From Clostridiales bacterium (GTDB taxonomy: Bacteria; Bacillota; Clostridia; Christensenellales; UMGS416), in contig JAAYXU010000101.1 of NCBI GenBank assembly GCA_012515725.1, positions 1 to 28,856 on the forward strand: a DNA stretch of 28,856 nt. Reading direction: 5' to 3'. Position numbers and translations under genes: made by a program. This document shows positions 19,793-28,221 of this stretch, piece by piece. A model generated the notes under the pieces. It ran no database searches. It was not told the origin of the DNA and saw only the letters and a program-made list of their open reading frames with translations. The stretch's first letter is position 1. Every line of letters begins with the position of its first letter.

Positions 19793-22348
19793 ATGGACGG
19801 GCGCACGTTACTGGTCGACGGAAACAGCCTGTTATTCCGGGCCTTCTATGCGATGCCCGAGCTCACCGCCCCCGACGGTACGCCGGTGGGCGCGGTGTAC
19901 GGATTTCTCAATATGCTATTTAAGGCCATCGACGACTACGCGCCCACGTGCGCCGCGGTCGCGTTCGATCTGGCCGCCCCCACGTTTCGCCATGTCGGCT
20001 ACGACGCGTACAAGGCCGGGCGCAAGCCAACCCCCGAAGCGCTGCAGCCGCAGTTTCCGCTGCTCAAAGAGGTGCTGCGGGCCATGGAGGTACCGGTCGT
20101 GGAGGCCGAGGGATACGAGGCCGACGATATACTGGGCACGCTGTCCCTGCGGGTGGCGCAGGAGGGCGGGGAGGCCGTCGTCATCACCGGCGACCGGGAC
20201 GCGCTCCAGCTCATCGGGCCCTCGGTACGGGTAGTCATCACCCGCAAGGGCATATCACAGACGCAGGAATACGACGAGGCGCTCCTCATGGACGAGTACG
20301 GCCTGCGTCCCGACCAGATACCCGACCTAAAGGGCCTAATGGGCGACAGCTCTGACAATCTGCCGGGAATACCGGGGATCGGCGAGAAAACAGCTCTGAA
20401 GCTGCTGCACGCCTATGGCAGCGTCGAGGGCGTGCTGTCCCATGCACATGAGCTAAAGGGAAAGCAGCGCGAGAAAGTGGAGGCAGGAGCGCAGCTCGCG
20501 CGGATGTCCCGGCAAATGGCTACGATATGCAGGGACGTGCCCATCACGCTCGACTCCGCCGACTGCGCGCTCAAGCCCCCAGGGCAGACGGGGCTTATCG
20601 CGGTGCTGGAGCGGCTTGCCTTTGGAAACCTTCTGAGGCGTGTGCGCGCGATGGGAGGCGCGGCGGAGGAAGCGGTGCAGGTATGCGAGCTTGCCGACGC
20701 GTCGGCTGTGTCGGACGCGGTCGCCGCGCTTGCCGGGCGGGAAATGGTCGCGGTGTGGCTGGGCGAGGCGATGTGCCTGAGCGATGGGGAGCGCGAGTAC
20801 CGCATACCGCTCGAGGACGGGCTGCTGGGTGCGGGGCTTTCGACCCAAGCCGCGCTGTGTACGCTTCTTCCCCTTTTTAAGTCCGACACGATAAAGGTCG
20901 TATGGGACGCGAAGGAATGGATGCACCGGCTGGCCGCGTTTGACATAAAGCCCCGATGCGCTGCCGCAGACGTGATGGTGGCCGGTTGGCTGCTGGACGG
21001 CGGCGAACCGCCGAGGTCTGCCGCCGCGCTCGCCGAAAGGCATACGGGACGCGCGTTCGAGCCGCCCGCGTCGGCGCTCCTGTCGCTGTGGCGCGCGCTG
21101 CGCGAGAAGCTCGACGAACAGGGCATGGCCGCGCTGTACGATACGATCGAGCAACCGCTTACCGGGGTTCTCTACGATATGGAGAGCGAGGGTTTCCCGG
21201 TGGACGCGGGCGTGCTGCGGACGCTGGGCGCGGGCTTCGAGGAGGAGCTTAGTTCGCTCACAGAGCAAATTCACGCGCTGGCCGGAGAGCCGTTTAATGT
21301 AAACTCGACCCGTCAGCTTGGCGAGGTGCTTTTTGAGAAGCTCTCGCTGCCCGTCATCAAGACGAAAAAGACAGGCTGGTCGACCGATATAGAGGTGCTC
21401 GAGGCGCTCGCGGACCGCCATCCGATCATACCGCTCGTCATCGGGTACAGGCAGCTGGCCAAGCTCAAGGGAACCTATATCGACGGGCTGCTGCCCCTCA
21501 TCCGAAAGGATACCGGGAGGATCCACACCCGCTTTGTGCAGACGGGTACCGCGACCGGCCGTCTTTCGTCGGCCGAACCCAACCTGCAGAACATACCGAT
21601 AAGGATGCCCGAGGGGCGGCTCATTCGCAGGGCGTTCGTTGCGGGCGGGCCGGGCTGGGTGCTGGTAGACGCCGACTACTCGCAGATCGAGCTGCGCGTT
21701 CTGGCGCATATGGCGGATGACCCCGGGCTCATCGACGCGTTCCGGCGGGGTGAGGATATTCACAGGCGCACCGCGTCGCAGGTATTCGGCGTGCCGATGG
21801 AGGACGTGACCGACGCGATGCGAAGCAGCGCCAAGGCGGTCAACTTCGGAATCGTATACGGTATCAGCGACTACGGGCTGTCGCGCCAGCTGGGTATACC
21901 GCGCTCTGAAGCCGCACGGTATATCGGAAAATATCTCAATACGTTCGCGGGCGTCCGCCGGTTCATGGATGAGACGCTCGCTCTGGGCCGGGAGCGCGGC
22001 TATGTCGAGACAATGTTTGGCCGCCGCAGGGCCGCGCCGGGTCTGCGGTCGGGCAACTATAACGTGCGCTCGGCCGCCGAGCGCATGGCGATGAACGCGC
22101 CTATACAGGGCACCGCCGCCGACATCATTAAGCTGGCGATGATCGCGGTTCACCGCGCGCTGGCCGGACGGAAGCTCCGAGCCCGGCTCATACTCCAGGT
22201 ACACGACGAGCTCATCGTCGACACACCCGAGGAGGAGCTTGCGGAGGTTACGCAGCTCGTTCGTGACGCGATGGAGCGCGTCGCGGAGCTCCGGGTGCCG
22301 CTGGTGGCCGACGTGGCCAGCGCGCACAACTGGTATGACGCAAAATAA
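19793..22348 (+). CDS. polA: DNA polymerase I
   Basis: An 851-residue family A polymerase for gap filling, RNA primer removal and repair. Residues 1 to about 290 are the 5'-3' exonuclease/flap domain (LVDGNSLLFRAFYAMP at the start, then ITGDRDALQLI and LMGDSSDNLPGIPGIGEKTA). The middle (about 290-470) occupies the 3'-5' exonuclease position but lacks the DxE acidic motif, so proofreading is probably absent, as in many Firmicutes and Taq. The polymerase motifs are intact: A, DADYSQIELRVLAH (about 625); B, RSSAKAVNFGIVYG (about 677-690); C, QVHDELIVD (about 801). AGGAGG sits 6 bases before the ATG at 19793; a GTG directly before it is less well spaced. Confidence 0.95.
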   Translation: MDGRTLLVDGNSLLFRAFYAMPELTAPDGTPVGAVYGFLNMLFKAIDDYAPTCAAVAFDLAAPTFRHVGYDAYKAGRKPTPEALQPQFPLLKEVLRAMEVPVVEAEGYEADDILGTLSLRVAQEGGEAVVITGDRDALQLIGPSVRVVITRKGISQTQEYDEALLMDEYGLRPDQIPDLKGLMGDSSDNLPGIPGIGEKTALKLLHAYGSVEGVLSHAHELKGKQREKVEAGAQLARMSRQMATICRDVPITLDSADCALKPPGQTGLIAVLERLAFGNLLRRVRAMGGAAEEAVQVCELADASAVSDAVAALAGREMVAVWLGEAMCLSDGEREYRIPLEDGLLGAGLSTQAALCTLLPLFKSDTIKVVWDAKEWMHRLAAFDIKPRCAAADVMVAGWLLDGGEPPRSAAALAERHTGRAFEPPASALLSLWRALREKLDEQGMAALYDTIEQPLTGVLYDMESEGFPVDAGVLRTLGAGFEEELSSLTEQIHALAGEPFNVNSTRQLGEVLFEKLSLPVIKTKKTGWSTDIEVLEALADRHPIIPLVIGYRQLAKLKGTYIDGLLPLIRKDTGRIHTRFVQTGTATGRLSSAEPNLQNIPIRMPEGRLIRRAFVAGGPGWVLVDADYSQIELRVLAHMADDPGLIDAFRRGEDIHRRTASQVFGVPMEDVTDAMRSSAKAVNFGIVYGISDYGLSRQLGIPRSEAARYIGKYLNTFAGVRRFMDETLALGRERGYVETMFGRRRAAPGLRSGNYNVRSAAERMAMNAPIQGTAADIIKLAMIAVHRALAGRKLRARLILQVHDELIVDTPEEELAEVTQLVRDAMERVAELRVPLVADVASAHNWYDAK

Positions 22349-22367
22349 CAATCTACGGGGGGCTCCT

Positions 22368-22982
22368 ATGATAGTAATCGGTCTGACCGGCGGCATCGCC
22401 TCGGGAAAGACCACCGCCGCCGATGTGCTGCGCCGCCTGGGCGCACGGATATGGGACGCCGACGAGGCCGCGCGGGCCGCGGTGCGGCCCGGCAGCGAAG
22501 GATACCGCGCGCTGCGCGCGAGGTTCGGGCCCGAGTTTTTCTTGTCCGACGGCGAGCTCGACCGGCGCAAGCTGGCTGAGCATGTATTTGGCCATCCGGA
22601 GCGATTGGCCGAGCTCAACCGGACGCTGCATCCCTATATACTGGCCGACATGCGCGAGCGGCTTCGTGCCTTTGAGGCCGAGGGCGCGGCCGTCGCGGTC
22701 ATCGACGCGCCGCTCCTATTTGAGACGGGCATTGACCGCGAGGTGGATGAGGTCTGGGTTGTTTCCTGCGGGGAGGACGAGCAGCGCGAGCGGATGCGCC
22801 GCCGCAACGGGTATACGGGCGAGGAATCCGACGCGCGCATAGCGGCGCAGATGCCCGACGCCGAGCGCAGACGCCGCGCCGACCGCGTCATCGACACATC
22901 GGGCCAGCGGGCCGACACAGCCCGCTATATAGAGGGGCTGTACCTGGATATGCTGGAGGAGCGCCGGTGCGAAAAACCGTAA
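22368..22982 (+). CDS. coaE: Dephospho-CoA kinase
   Basis: A 204-residue P-loop kinase catalysing the last step of coenzyme A synthesis, ATP-dependent phosphorylation of dephospho-CoA. The Walker A is GLTGGIASGKTT (5-16), followed by IWDADEAAR, where the conserved Asp binds substrate. LHPYI and VIDAPLLFETG are also typical of CoaE. The length is normal. A GGGGGG run 6 bases upstream supports the ATG at 22368; the longer frame overlapping polA is not used. The 3' end lies inside a 27-bp tandem duplication, and the coding region overlaps the transglycosylase start by 16 bases. polA and coaE are neighbours in many Firmicutes. Confidence 0.95.
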   Translation: MIVIGLTGGIASGKTTAADVLRRLGARIWDADEAARAAVRPGSEGYRALRARFGPEFFLSDGELDRRKLAEHVFGHPERLAELNRTLHPYILADMRERLRAFEAEGAAVAVIDAPLLFETGIDREVDEVWVVSCGEDEQRERMRRRNGYTGEESDARIAAQMPDAERRRRADRVIDTSGQRADTARYIEGLYLDMLEERRCEKP

Positions 22983-23014
22983 TATGGGCGCCGGTGCGAA
23001 AAAGCGTAATATGG
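22961..23014 (+). repeat. 27-bp tandem duplication at the coaE/transglycosylase junction
   Basis: Two adjacent 27-bp units (22961-22987 and 22988-23014) differ at one base. The first contains the coaE stop and the GTG start of the transglycosylase; the second has a matching GTG in frame. A partial third unit (GCGC) follows. The result is a repeated VRKxVIWA sequence at the protein's N-terminus. Confidence 0.9.
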
Positions 23015-23560
23015 GCGCTAATACTCATTGCCGTCGCGGCTGCCTGTACTGCAGTGCTCTGGCCCAATGTACTGCGCGCCCGGTATCCGCTGCGCTACCG
23101 GGAGCATATCGTTCCGGCCGCCCATGCGGCGGGTCTGGATCCGGCGATGGTCGCGGCCGTCATTTACTGCGAGAGCGGCTTTCGCCCCGGCATCGTATCG
23201 TCAGCGGGGGCGGTCGGACTGATGCAGGTCATGCCCGAGACCGCGCTGTGGCTTTGTGAGCTGGAGGGGATGGAGCCAGTGAGCGGGGACGCGCTTACCG
23301 ACCCCGCCACCAACATCACGCTGGGCTGCGCGATGCTTCGCCGCATGATCGCCCGGTACCGCGATACCGACACCGCGCTTGCGGCCTATAACGCGGGCCC
23401 CGGCCGGGTCGACGCGTGGCTCGCCGACGAGCGGTACACCGGGGACGGCAGTACGCTGTCCGACATACCGTACCCCGAGACCCTTGCCTATGTCAGAAAG
23501 GTACGCTCAGCCTATGAGAAGTACAGCACGATGTATACCTGGAGCGACGAGCGGCCGTAG
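22967..23560 (+). CDS. Membrane-anchored lytic transglycosylase (Slt/GH23)
   Basis: A 197-residue enzyme cleaving peptidoglycan glycan strands to 1,6-anhydro ends. A basic start and a hydrophobic helix (about residues 14-33) anchor it in the membrane. The SLT domain follows, with catalytic Glu69 in AVIYCESGF (64-72), SSAGAVGLMQVMPETA (78-93), and the C-terminal AAYNAGPGRVDAWL (139-152). These are the three classical GH23 motifs. It starts at a GTG (22967) within coaE, with GGAGG 7 bases upstream. The second GTG at 22994, created by the 27-bp duplication, could also initiate and would remove nine residues. The gene's last 47 bases overlap the next reading frame. Confidence 0.92.
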   Translation: MRKTVIWAPVRKSVIWALILIAVAAACTAVLWPNVLRARYPLRYREHIVPAAHAAGLDPAMVAAVIYCESGFRPGIVSSAGAVGLMQVMPETALWLCELEGMEPVSGDALTDPATNITLGCAMLRRMIARYRDTDTALAAYNAGPGRVDAWLADERYTGDGSTLSDIPYPETLAYVRKVRSAYEKYSTMYTWSDERP

Positions 23561-25163
23561 CCGCGGAGCGCTTCTAATACTGATCTGTTTCCTGCTGCTT
23601 TTCGCCGGCTGCGACGCCGGCCCTGAAAACAGCTTTCCAAGGATAACGCCCAATATCGTTGGAGGCCCGGTCCGGGGCGGAACGCTGACCGTTCCCATAC
23701 CCGACGACGTCGGCGCTCTTAATCCCCTCGCCGAGCGCTCGCGCGAGCTATGCAGTCTGTCGGGGCTCATTTTCGAGCCGCTCATCCGCTTCGACGTGAG
23801 CGGCGAACCCGACTCGTGTCTTGCTCAGTCCTGGCAGGTGGACGAGAGTCAGCTTACGTGGACATTCGCGCTGCGCGAGGGCGTGCCCTGGCACGGGCTG
23901 GGCCGGGACGTGACCGCCCGCGACGTGGCGTTCACGATGTCGCTCATAGAGGAAATGGGAGCCGAAACGCTCTACAGCGAGATGCTTGACTATGTGGACA
24001 GCTGGACGGTGACAGGCGACTACACGCTCGCTGTAACGATGAAGTATCCGTTCTATGGCGTCATCAACGCGCTGGATTTCCCGGTCGTGCCCGAAGGGTG
24101 CGGCTATACAAAGGATACAGCGCCGACGCTTGCCGTGGGGACAGGCCCCTATCGGATGATCTCAAACGACGCGGCGGCAGGCATGGTTCTAAAAATGAAC
24201 GAAGAATGGTGGCGCAGGCTCCCCTATATAGAGGAGATACGTGCGCTTCCCTTCTCCAACAACGCCGAGGCGCTGGCCGCGCTGGTGCTCCAGCAGCTCG
24301 ATGTGCTGCAGGAGGACAGCCTGACCGCGACGCAGTACCGCGACTCGGGAGACGCGAACGTATACGAGTACGCGACGCGGTACTTTGAGTTCCTCGCGCC
24401 CAACTTCAATTCGCTCTATCTAAAGGACGCGCGGGTACGGCAGGCTATAGCGTACGCGCTCAACCGCCAGGAGATCGCGAGCAACGTATATGTCAATCAC
24501 GCCATCGTCGTCGACACGCCGATTCCGCCCACGTCGTGGCTCTATCAGGGACGCCTCGTCGTCTACAATCAGGACTTCGAGGAGGCCAAGCGGCTGCTCA
24601 AGCTGGCCGGGTGGAAGAACACCGACGAGGACAAATGGCTGGACGTTTCCCCCGAGGGCGTCGAGGACGATCTGTCGCTGGTGCTGCTCACATACGACGA
24701 GCCCGACCGCTCGCTGCGCTATGACGCGGCGCGGCTCATACAGACTCAGCTGGCCAACGTGGGCATAGAGATCGTCATCCGCTCGGAGTCGTGGGACGTT
24801 TTCGTGCAGATGATGCAGGAGGGCAACTACGACCTGCTGCTGGCCGGATGGTATCTGTCGGATATTCCCGACCTGCGGTTCGCGTTCGCGTCGGACTCGG
24901 AGGGAAACGTCTCAGGATACGAAAGCGAGCAGATGGACAACCTTCTCTCGCAGGCGCTCGAGCAGAATACCGCCGTCGGACTCCGGCAGGTCATGGGAGA
25001 GATAGACCAGCTCATCATAGCCGACCTGCCTATCATCAGCCTGTATTTCCGTACCCATACGCTGCTGACGACGCTTCCGGTCCAGGCGGTTCGCAACATC
25101 AGCGAGGACGACGCGTACGGGGGCATCGCCGACTGGTACATCGATCCGGGACTTCTGTCGTAA
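23514..25163 (+). CDS. Family 5 ABC substrate-binding lipoprotein (oligopeptide/nickel type)
   Basis: A 549-residue exported binding protein. The signal peptide has a basic n-region (SGRSRG), a hydrophobic stretch LLILICFLLLF and a lipobox LFAGC with lipidated Cys33. The mature protein has SBP family 5 features: GGTLTVPIPDDVGALNPL near the N-terminus, then LIFEPLIRFD, WTFALREGVPWHG, ARDVAFTMSLIEEMG, and VRQAIAYALNRQEIASNV in the second lobe. Ligands could be peptides, nickel or other small molecules. No ABC permease or ATPase gene of this type is nearby, so its transporter is elsewhere. The proposed ATG at 23514 overlaps the transglycosylase gene by 47 bases and has only a distant AAAGG; an ATG at 23490 is an alternative. 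Confidence 0.88.
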   Translation: MRSTARCIPGATSGRSRGALLILICFLLLFAGCDAGPENSFPRITPNIVGGPVRGGTLTVPIPDDVGALNPLAERSRELCSLSGLIFEPLIRFDVSGEPDSCLAQSWQVDESQLTWTFALREGVPWHGLGRDVTARDVAFTMSLIEEMGAETLYSEMLDYVDSWTVTGDYTLAVTMKYPFYGVINALDFPVVPEGCGYTKDTAPTLAVGTGPYRMISNDAAAGMVLKMNEEWWRRLPYIEEIRALPFSNNAEALAALVLQQLDVLQEDSLTATQYRDSGDANVYEYATRYFEFLAPNFNSLYLKDARVRQAIAYALNRQEIASNVYVNHAIVVDTPIPPTSWLYQGRLVVYNQDFEEAKRLLKLAGWKNTDEDKWLDVSPEGVEDDLSLVLLTYDEPDRSLRYDAARLIQTQLANVGIEIVIRSESWDVFVQMMQEGNYDLLLAGWYLSDIPDLRFAFASDSEGNVSGYESEQMDNLLSQALEQNTAVGLRQVMGEIDQLIIADLPIISLYFRTHTLLTTLPVQAVRNISEDDAYGGIADWYIDPGLLS

Positions 25164-25191
25164 GATTGTAGGAGAAAGGAGCGCTTTTCGT

Positions 25192-26235
25192 ATGCGCCCG
25201 AAACTCATGAAGGCACTGGTGAAGGCACAGGCCGGGCCGGGCCTCGCGCTGCGCGACGTGCCCGTACCGGCTCCCGGGGCGGGCGAGGTTCTTATACGGA
25301 TACGCAAAACCGCGATCTGCGGAACCGATGTGCACATCTACAACTGGGACGAGTGGTCGCGGCAGACCATCCGGGCTCCGCTTACGATCGGCCACGAGTA
25401 CGTGGGCGTCATAGAGGAGATCGGGGCGGGCGTGAGCGGCCTGTCGGTGGGTATGCTGGTCTCGGGAGAGGGCCATATTGTATGCGGGCGGTGCCGCAAC
25501 TGCCTGGCCGGGCGGCGTCATCTGTGCCCTGATACCGTGGGCGTGGGCGTCAACAGGGACGGCGCGTTCGCCCAGTATCTGTGCATCCCGGCGACCAACG
25601 TATGGGTCTGCGACCCGGCGTTCCCCGAGGAGCTCTATGCTATATTCGATCCCTACGGAAACGCGGTGCATACGGCGCTGTCCTTCGACGTGCTGGGCGA
25701 GGATATTCTGATAACCGGGGCCGGGCCCATCGGTATACTCGCGTGCGCGGTCGTCCGCCACGCGGGCGCGCGAAACGTCGTCATTACCGACGTCAATCCC
25801 TACCGGCTGGAGCTCGCCCGGAAGATGGGGGCCACGATCGCCCTCAACGTCGCGGAGCGCTCACTTCCCGACGCGATGGCCGAGCTTCATATGAAGGAAG
25901 GATTCGACGTGGGCCTTGAGATGTCGGGAAGCGGCCCGGCGTTCGCGGAAATGATCGACCGGATGTGCAACGGCGGGAAAATCGCGCTCCTTGGCATTCA
26001 CAAGCCCGGAACGCTCGTGGACTGGAACAAAATAGTGTTTAAGGGTCTGCGCATCAAGGGAATATACGGCCGCGAGATGTTCGAAACATGGTACAAGATG
26101 ACGACGATGCTGCAAAGCGGTCTGGATATTTCTCCGATCATCACGCACCGGATGCCCTATACGCAGTATGAGGAGGGATTCCGCGTAATGATGAGCGGGC
26201 AGTCGGGTAAAATCATACTCAATTGGGAGGGCTGA
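25192..26235 (+). CDS. tdh: L-threonine 3-dehydrogenase
   Basis: A 347-residue zinc-dependent medium-chain dehydrogenase that oxidises L-threonine to 2-amino-3-ketobutyrate with NAD+. Catalytic zinc ligands fit Cys43 (ICGTD) and His68-Glu69 (GHEY). The structural zinc lobe has Cys98, Cys101, Cys104 and Cys112 (CGRCRNCLAGRRHLC). The NAD-binding glycine motif is GAGPIG (176-181). DVHIYNWDEWS is typical of true Tdh rather than sorbitol or alcohol dehydrogenases. The gene is followed 2 bases later by kbl, the standard two-gene pathway. AGGAG and GGAG sit upstream at somewhat long spacing. A minor alternative start is the ATG encoding Met6. Confidence 0.92.
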   Translation: MRPKLMKALVKAQAGPGLALRDVPVPAPGAGEVLIRIRKTAICGTDVHIYNWDEWSRQTIRAPLTIGHEYVGVIEEIGAGVSGLSVGMLVSGEGHIVCGRCRNCLAGRRHLCPDTVGVGVNRDGAFAQYLCIPATNVWVCDPAFPEELYAIFDPYGNAVHTALSFDVLGEDILITGAGPIGILACAVVRHAGARNVVITDVNPYRLELARKMGATIALNVAERSLPDAMAELHMKEGFDVGLEMSGSGPAFAEMIDRMCNGGKIALLGIHKPGTLVDWNKIVFKGLRIKGIYGREMFETWYKMTTMLQSGLDISPIITHRMPYTQYEEGFRVMMSGQSGKIILNWEG

Positions 26236-26237
26236 CG

Positions 26238-27434
26238 ATGGATAAAAAAGCGATTCAAATATTTGCGGATGAGCTTAACGAGATACGCGCGGCGGGACTG
26301 TGGAAGGAAGAGCGGATCATAGGCAGTCCCCAGCGCCCGTGGATCGAGCTTGCCGACGGTCGGCGCGTGCTCAACCTGTGCGCGAACAACTATCTTGGGC
26401 TCTCGGATCACCCCGACGTGATCGCGGCGGCAAAGGCTAGTTACGACAGGCTCGGATACGGGCTCTCGTCGGTTCGTTTCATATGCGGCACACAGACTGT
26501 ACACAGGGAGCTTGAAGCGTCGCTCGCGTCGTTTCTCGGCATGGACGACGCGATACTGTATTCCTCGTGCTTCGACGCGAACGGCGGCCTTTTTGAGACG
26601 CTGCTGACCGCCAGGGACGCCGTCATATCCGACGAGCTCAACCACGCCAGCATAATCGACGGCATCCGGCTGTGCAAGGCGGCCCGCTACCGCTACGCGA
26701 ACAACGACATGGCGAGCCTCGAAGAGAAGCTCCGCGAGGCCGACGCCGCGGGAGCGCGCGTAAAGCTCATCGCGACCGACGGCGTATTCTCAATGGACGG
26801 CTTCATCGCGGGCCTCGGGGGCATATGCGATCTGGCCGACCGCTACGGCGCGCTGGTCATGGTCGATGATTCCCACGCGGTGGGCTTCATGGGCGCGCGC
26901 GGGCGCGGCACGCCCGAGTACTGCGGCGTGACGGGCCGCGTCGACATCATAACCGGAACGCTGGGAAAGGCGCTGGGCGGCGCGTCGGGCGGCTACACCG
27001 CGGCGCGGCGGGAGATCGTCGATCTGCTGCGGCAGCGCTCGCGTCCCTACCTTTTCTCCAACACGCTGGCCCCGGCGATCGCTTCGGCCTCGCTCGCCGT
27101 ACTGCGTATGCTGGAGAGCTCGACGGCGCTGCGCGACCGCCTGGAGGACAATACGCGCTTCTTCCGCACCGAAATGGGCCGTCTGGGCTTTGATATTCCC
27201 CAGAGCGACCACCCTATCGCGCCCATCATGCTCTACGACGCGAACGCGGCGCAGGATATGGCGCGGCGCATGCTGGACAAGGGCGTATACGTGATCGGTT
27301 TCTTCTACCCGGTGGTGCCCCGGGGCAGGGCGCGCATACGCACGCAGATATCGGCGGCTCACACCCGGGAGGATCTCGAGTTCGCGATCGACGCGTTCGC
27401 CCGGTGCAAAAGGGAGATGGAAGGGGGAGCGTGA
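26238..27434 (+). CDS. kbl: Glycine C-acetyltransferase (2-amino-3-ketobutyrate CoA ligase)
   Basis: A 398-residue PLP enzyme of the alpha-oxoamine synthase family, cleaving 2-amino-3-ketobutyrate with CoA to glycine and acetyl-CoA. The PLP lysine is Lys244 in TGTLGKALGGASGGY, the same number as in E. coli Kbl. Other family motifs are NLCANNYLGLSDHP, GLSSVRFICGTQTVH, YSSCFDANGGLFE, ISDELNHASIIDG, and DDSHAVGFMG. GGGAGG lies 7 bases before the ATG at 26238. It is directly coupled to tdh and would complete threonine degradation. The stop codon overlaps the start of the next gene as TGATG. Confidence 0.95.
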   Translation: MDKKAIQIFADELNEIRAAGLWKEERIIGSPQRPWIELADGRRVLNLCANNYLGLSDHPDVIAAAKASYDRLGYGLSSVRFICGTQTVHRELEASLASFLGMDDAILYSSCFDANGGLFETLLTARDAVISDELNHASIIDGIRLCKAARYRYANNDMASLEEKLREADAAGARVKLIATDGVFSMDGFIAGLGGICDLADRYGALVMVDDSHAVGFMGARGRGTPEYCGVTGRVDIITGTLGKALGGASGGYTAARREIVDLLRQRSRPYLFSNTLAPAIASASLAVLRMLESSTALRDRLEDNTRFFRTEMGRLGFDIPQSDHPIAPIMLYDANAAQDMARRMLDKGVYVIGFFYPVVPRGRARIRTQISAAHTREDLEFAIDAFARCKREMEGGA

Positions 27435-27979
27435 TGGGCGAGGAAAAGTGTGCGGATAGGCGAGAGAGAAGCCAAAATATAATTTTATTTCTTGAAATAA
27501 TCGCGTGCCTGGCGGTTTTGGCCGGCGTTATCCTGCTATCGTATTTTGTGTACGCGGGGGTATTCCGCCTGTATTTTGTCATATCCTCGCTGGGGAGCTG
27601 GGTCGTCGTTACGCTCATTAACTGGAAAAAGGAAACGGCCACAGATCGGCCGAAGGTGCGCTGGTTCACCGTTTTCCTGATCGCTTTGGCAGTCGCACTG
27701 TCTGTGGCCATGAAGCCCGCGATCACGTACGGCGAAGGCAAGCGGATAGCAGCCCGGCAGGGCTATGAGAACATATCCGAATTACGCGTTAGGTCGATGC
27801 GGTCATTCGGGCTAAAGACTTCGCGTTTCGTTCGAGACGCGTATCTTTATACCGGAGAAAAAGACAACGCACGGTATTACATATTGTTAAGCCCGATCGA
27901 CGGGCAAATCGAGACCGAGAAGATCGGCGACGGCAACTACCTCGACATGTATTTTGAATCATATATTTTGAACCCTTAA
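27434..27979 (+). CDS. Small membrane protein of unknown function
   Basis: A 181-residue protein with three predicted transmembrane helices (about 15-38, 45-63 and 77-93) and a C-terminal soluble domain of about 85 residues. I do not recognise the family. The soluble part (YENISELRVRSMRSFGLKT and onward) may be a small beta-rich domain. GGGGGAG lies before the ATG, and the start overlaps the kbl stop by one base, so translation is coupled. Composition is more AT-rich than tdh-kbl, consistent with either a membrane protein or separate origin. A relation to threonine metabolism is not evident. Confidence 0.7.
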   Translation: MGEEKCADRRERSQNIILFLEIIACLAVLAGVILLSYFVYAGVFRLYFVISSLGSWVVVTLINWKKETATDRPKVRWFTVFLIALAVALSVAMKPAITYGEGKRIAARQGYENISELRVRSMRSFGLKTSRFVRDAYLYTGEKDNARYYILLSPIDGQIETEKIGDGNYLDMYFESYILNP

Positions 27980-28221
27980 TTCATTATCTTATTCAATTTC
28001 TTAAAACTTCTAAATTTGTTCCTTTTACTACTATATATTCTACAAATGCAGAAATGAGCCCCGCTTGCGTTAGTTTTTGGCAGCGAAATATGCCTGATGT
28101 CATGAATTTGGACTAAATGTGCGAATGTGTCCATTGGTTTTTGATAGAATATGTGCTAATTTGAACATACATTAGGGCGCATTTACAGGATATAACGAGT
28201 ACGGACGGGTGAGGATGCACG
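27980..28221. other. AT-rich spacer before the ABC permease gene
   Basis: This 242-base spacer is far more AT-rich than the flanking genes. I find no intrinsic terminator after the membrane-protein gene and no convincing sigma-A promoter. The best candidate -10 is TAGAAT near 28145, without a matching -35. CTAAT and ATTAG (about 28155-28174) form a weak 5-bp inverted repeat. Confidence 0.4.

Noticed and set aside
20453..22618. 721-codon open frame antisense to polA and coaE
   Set aside because: It spans the ends of two well-identified genes and encodes Arg/His-rich sequence without family features.
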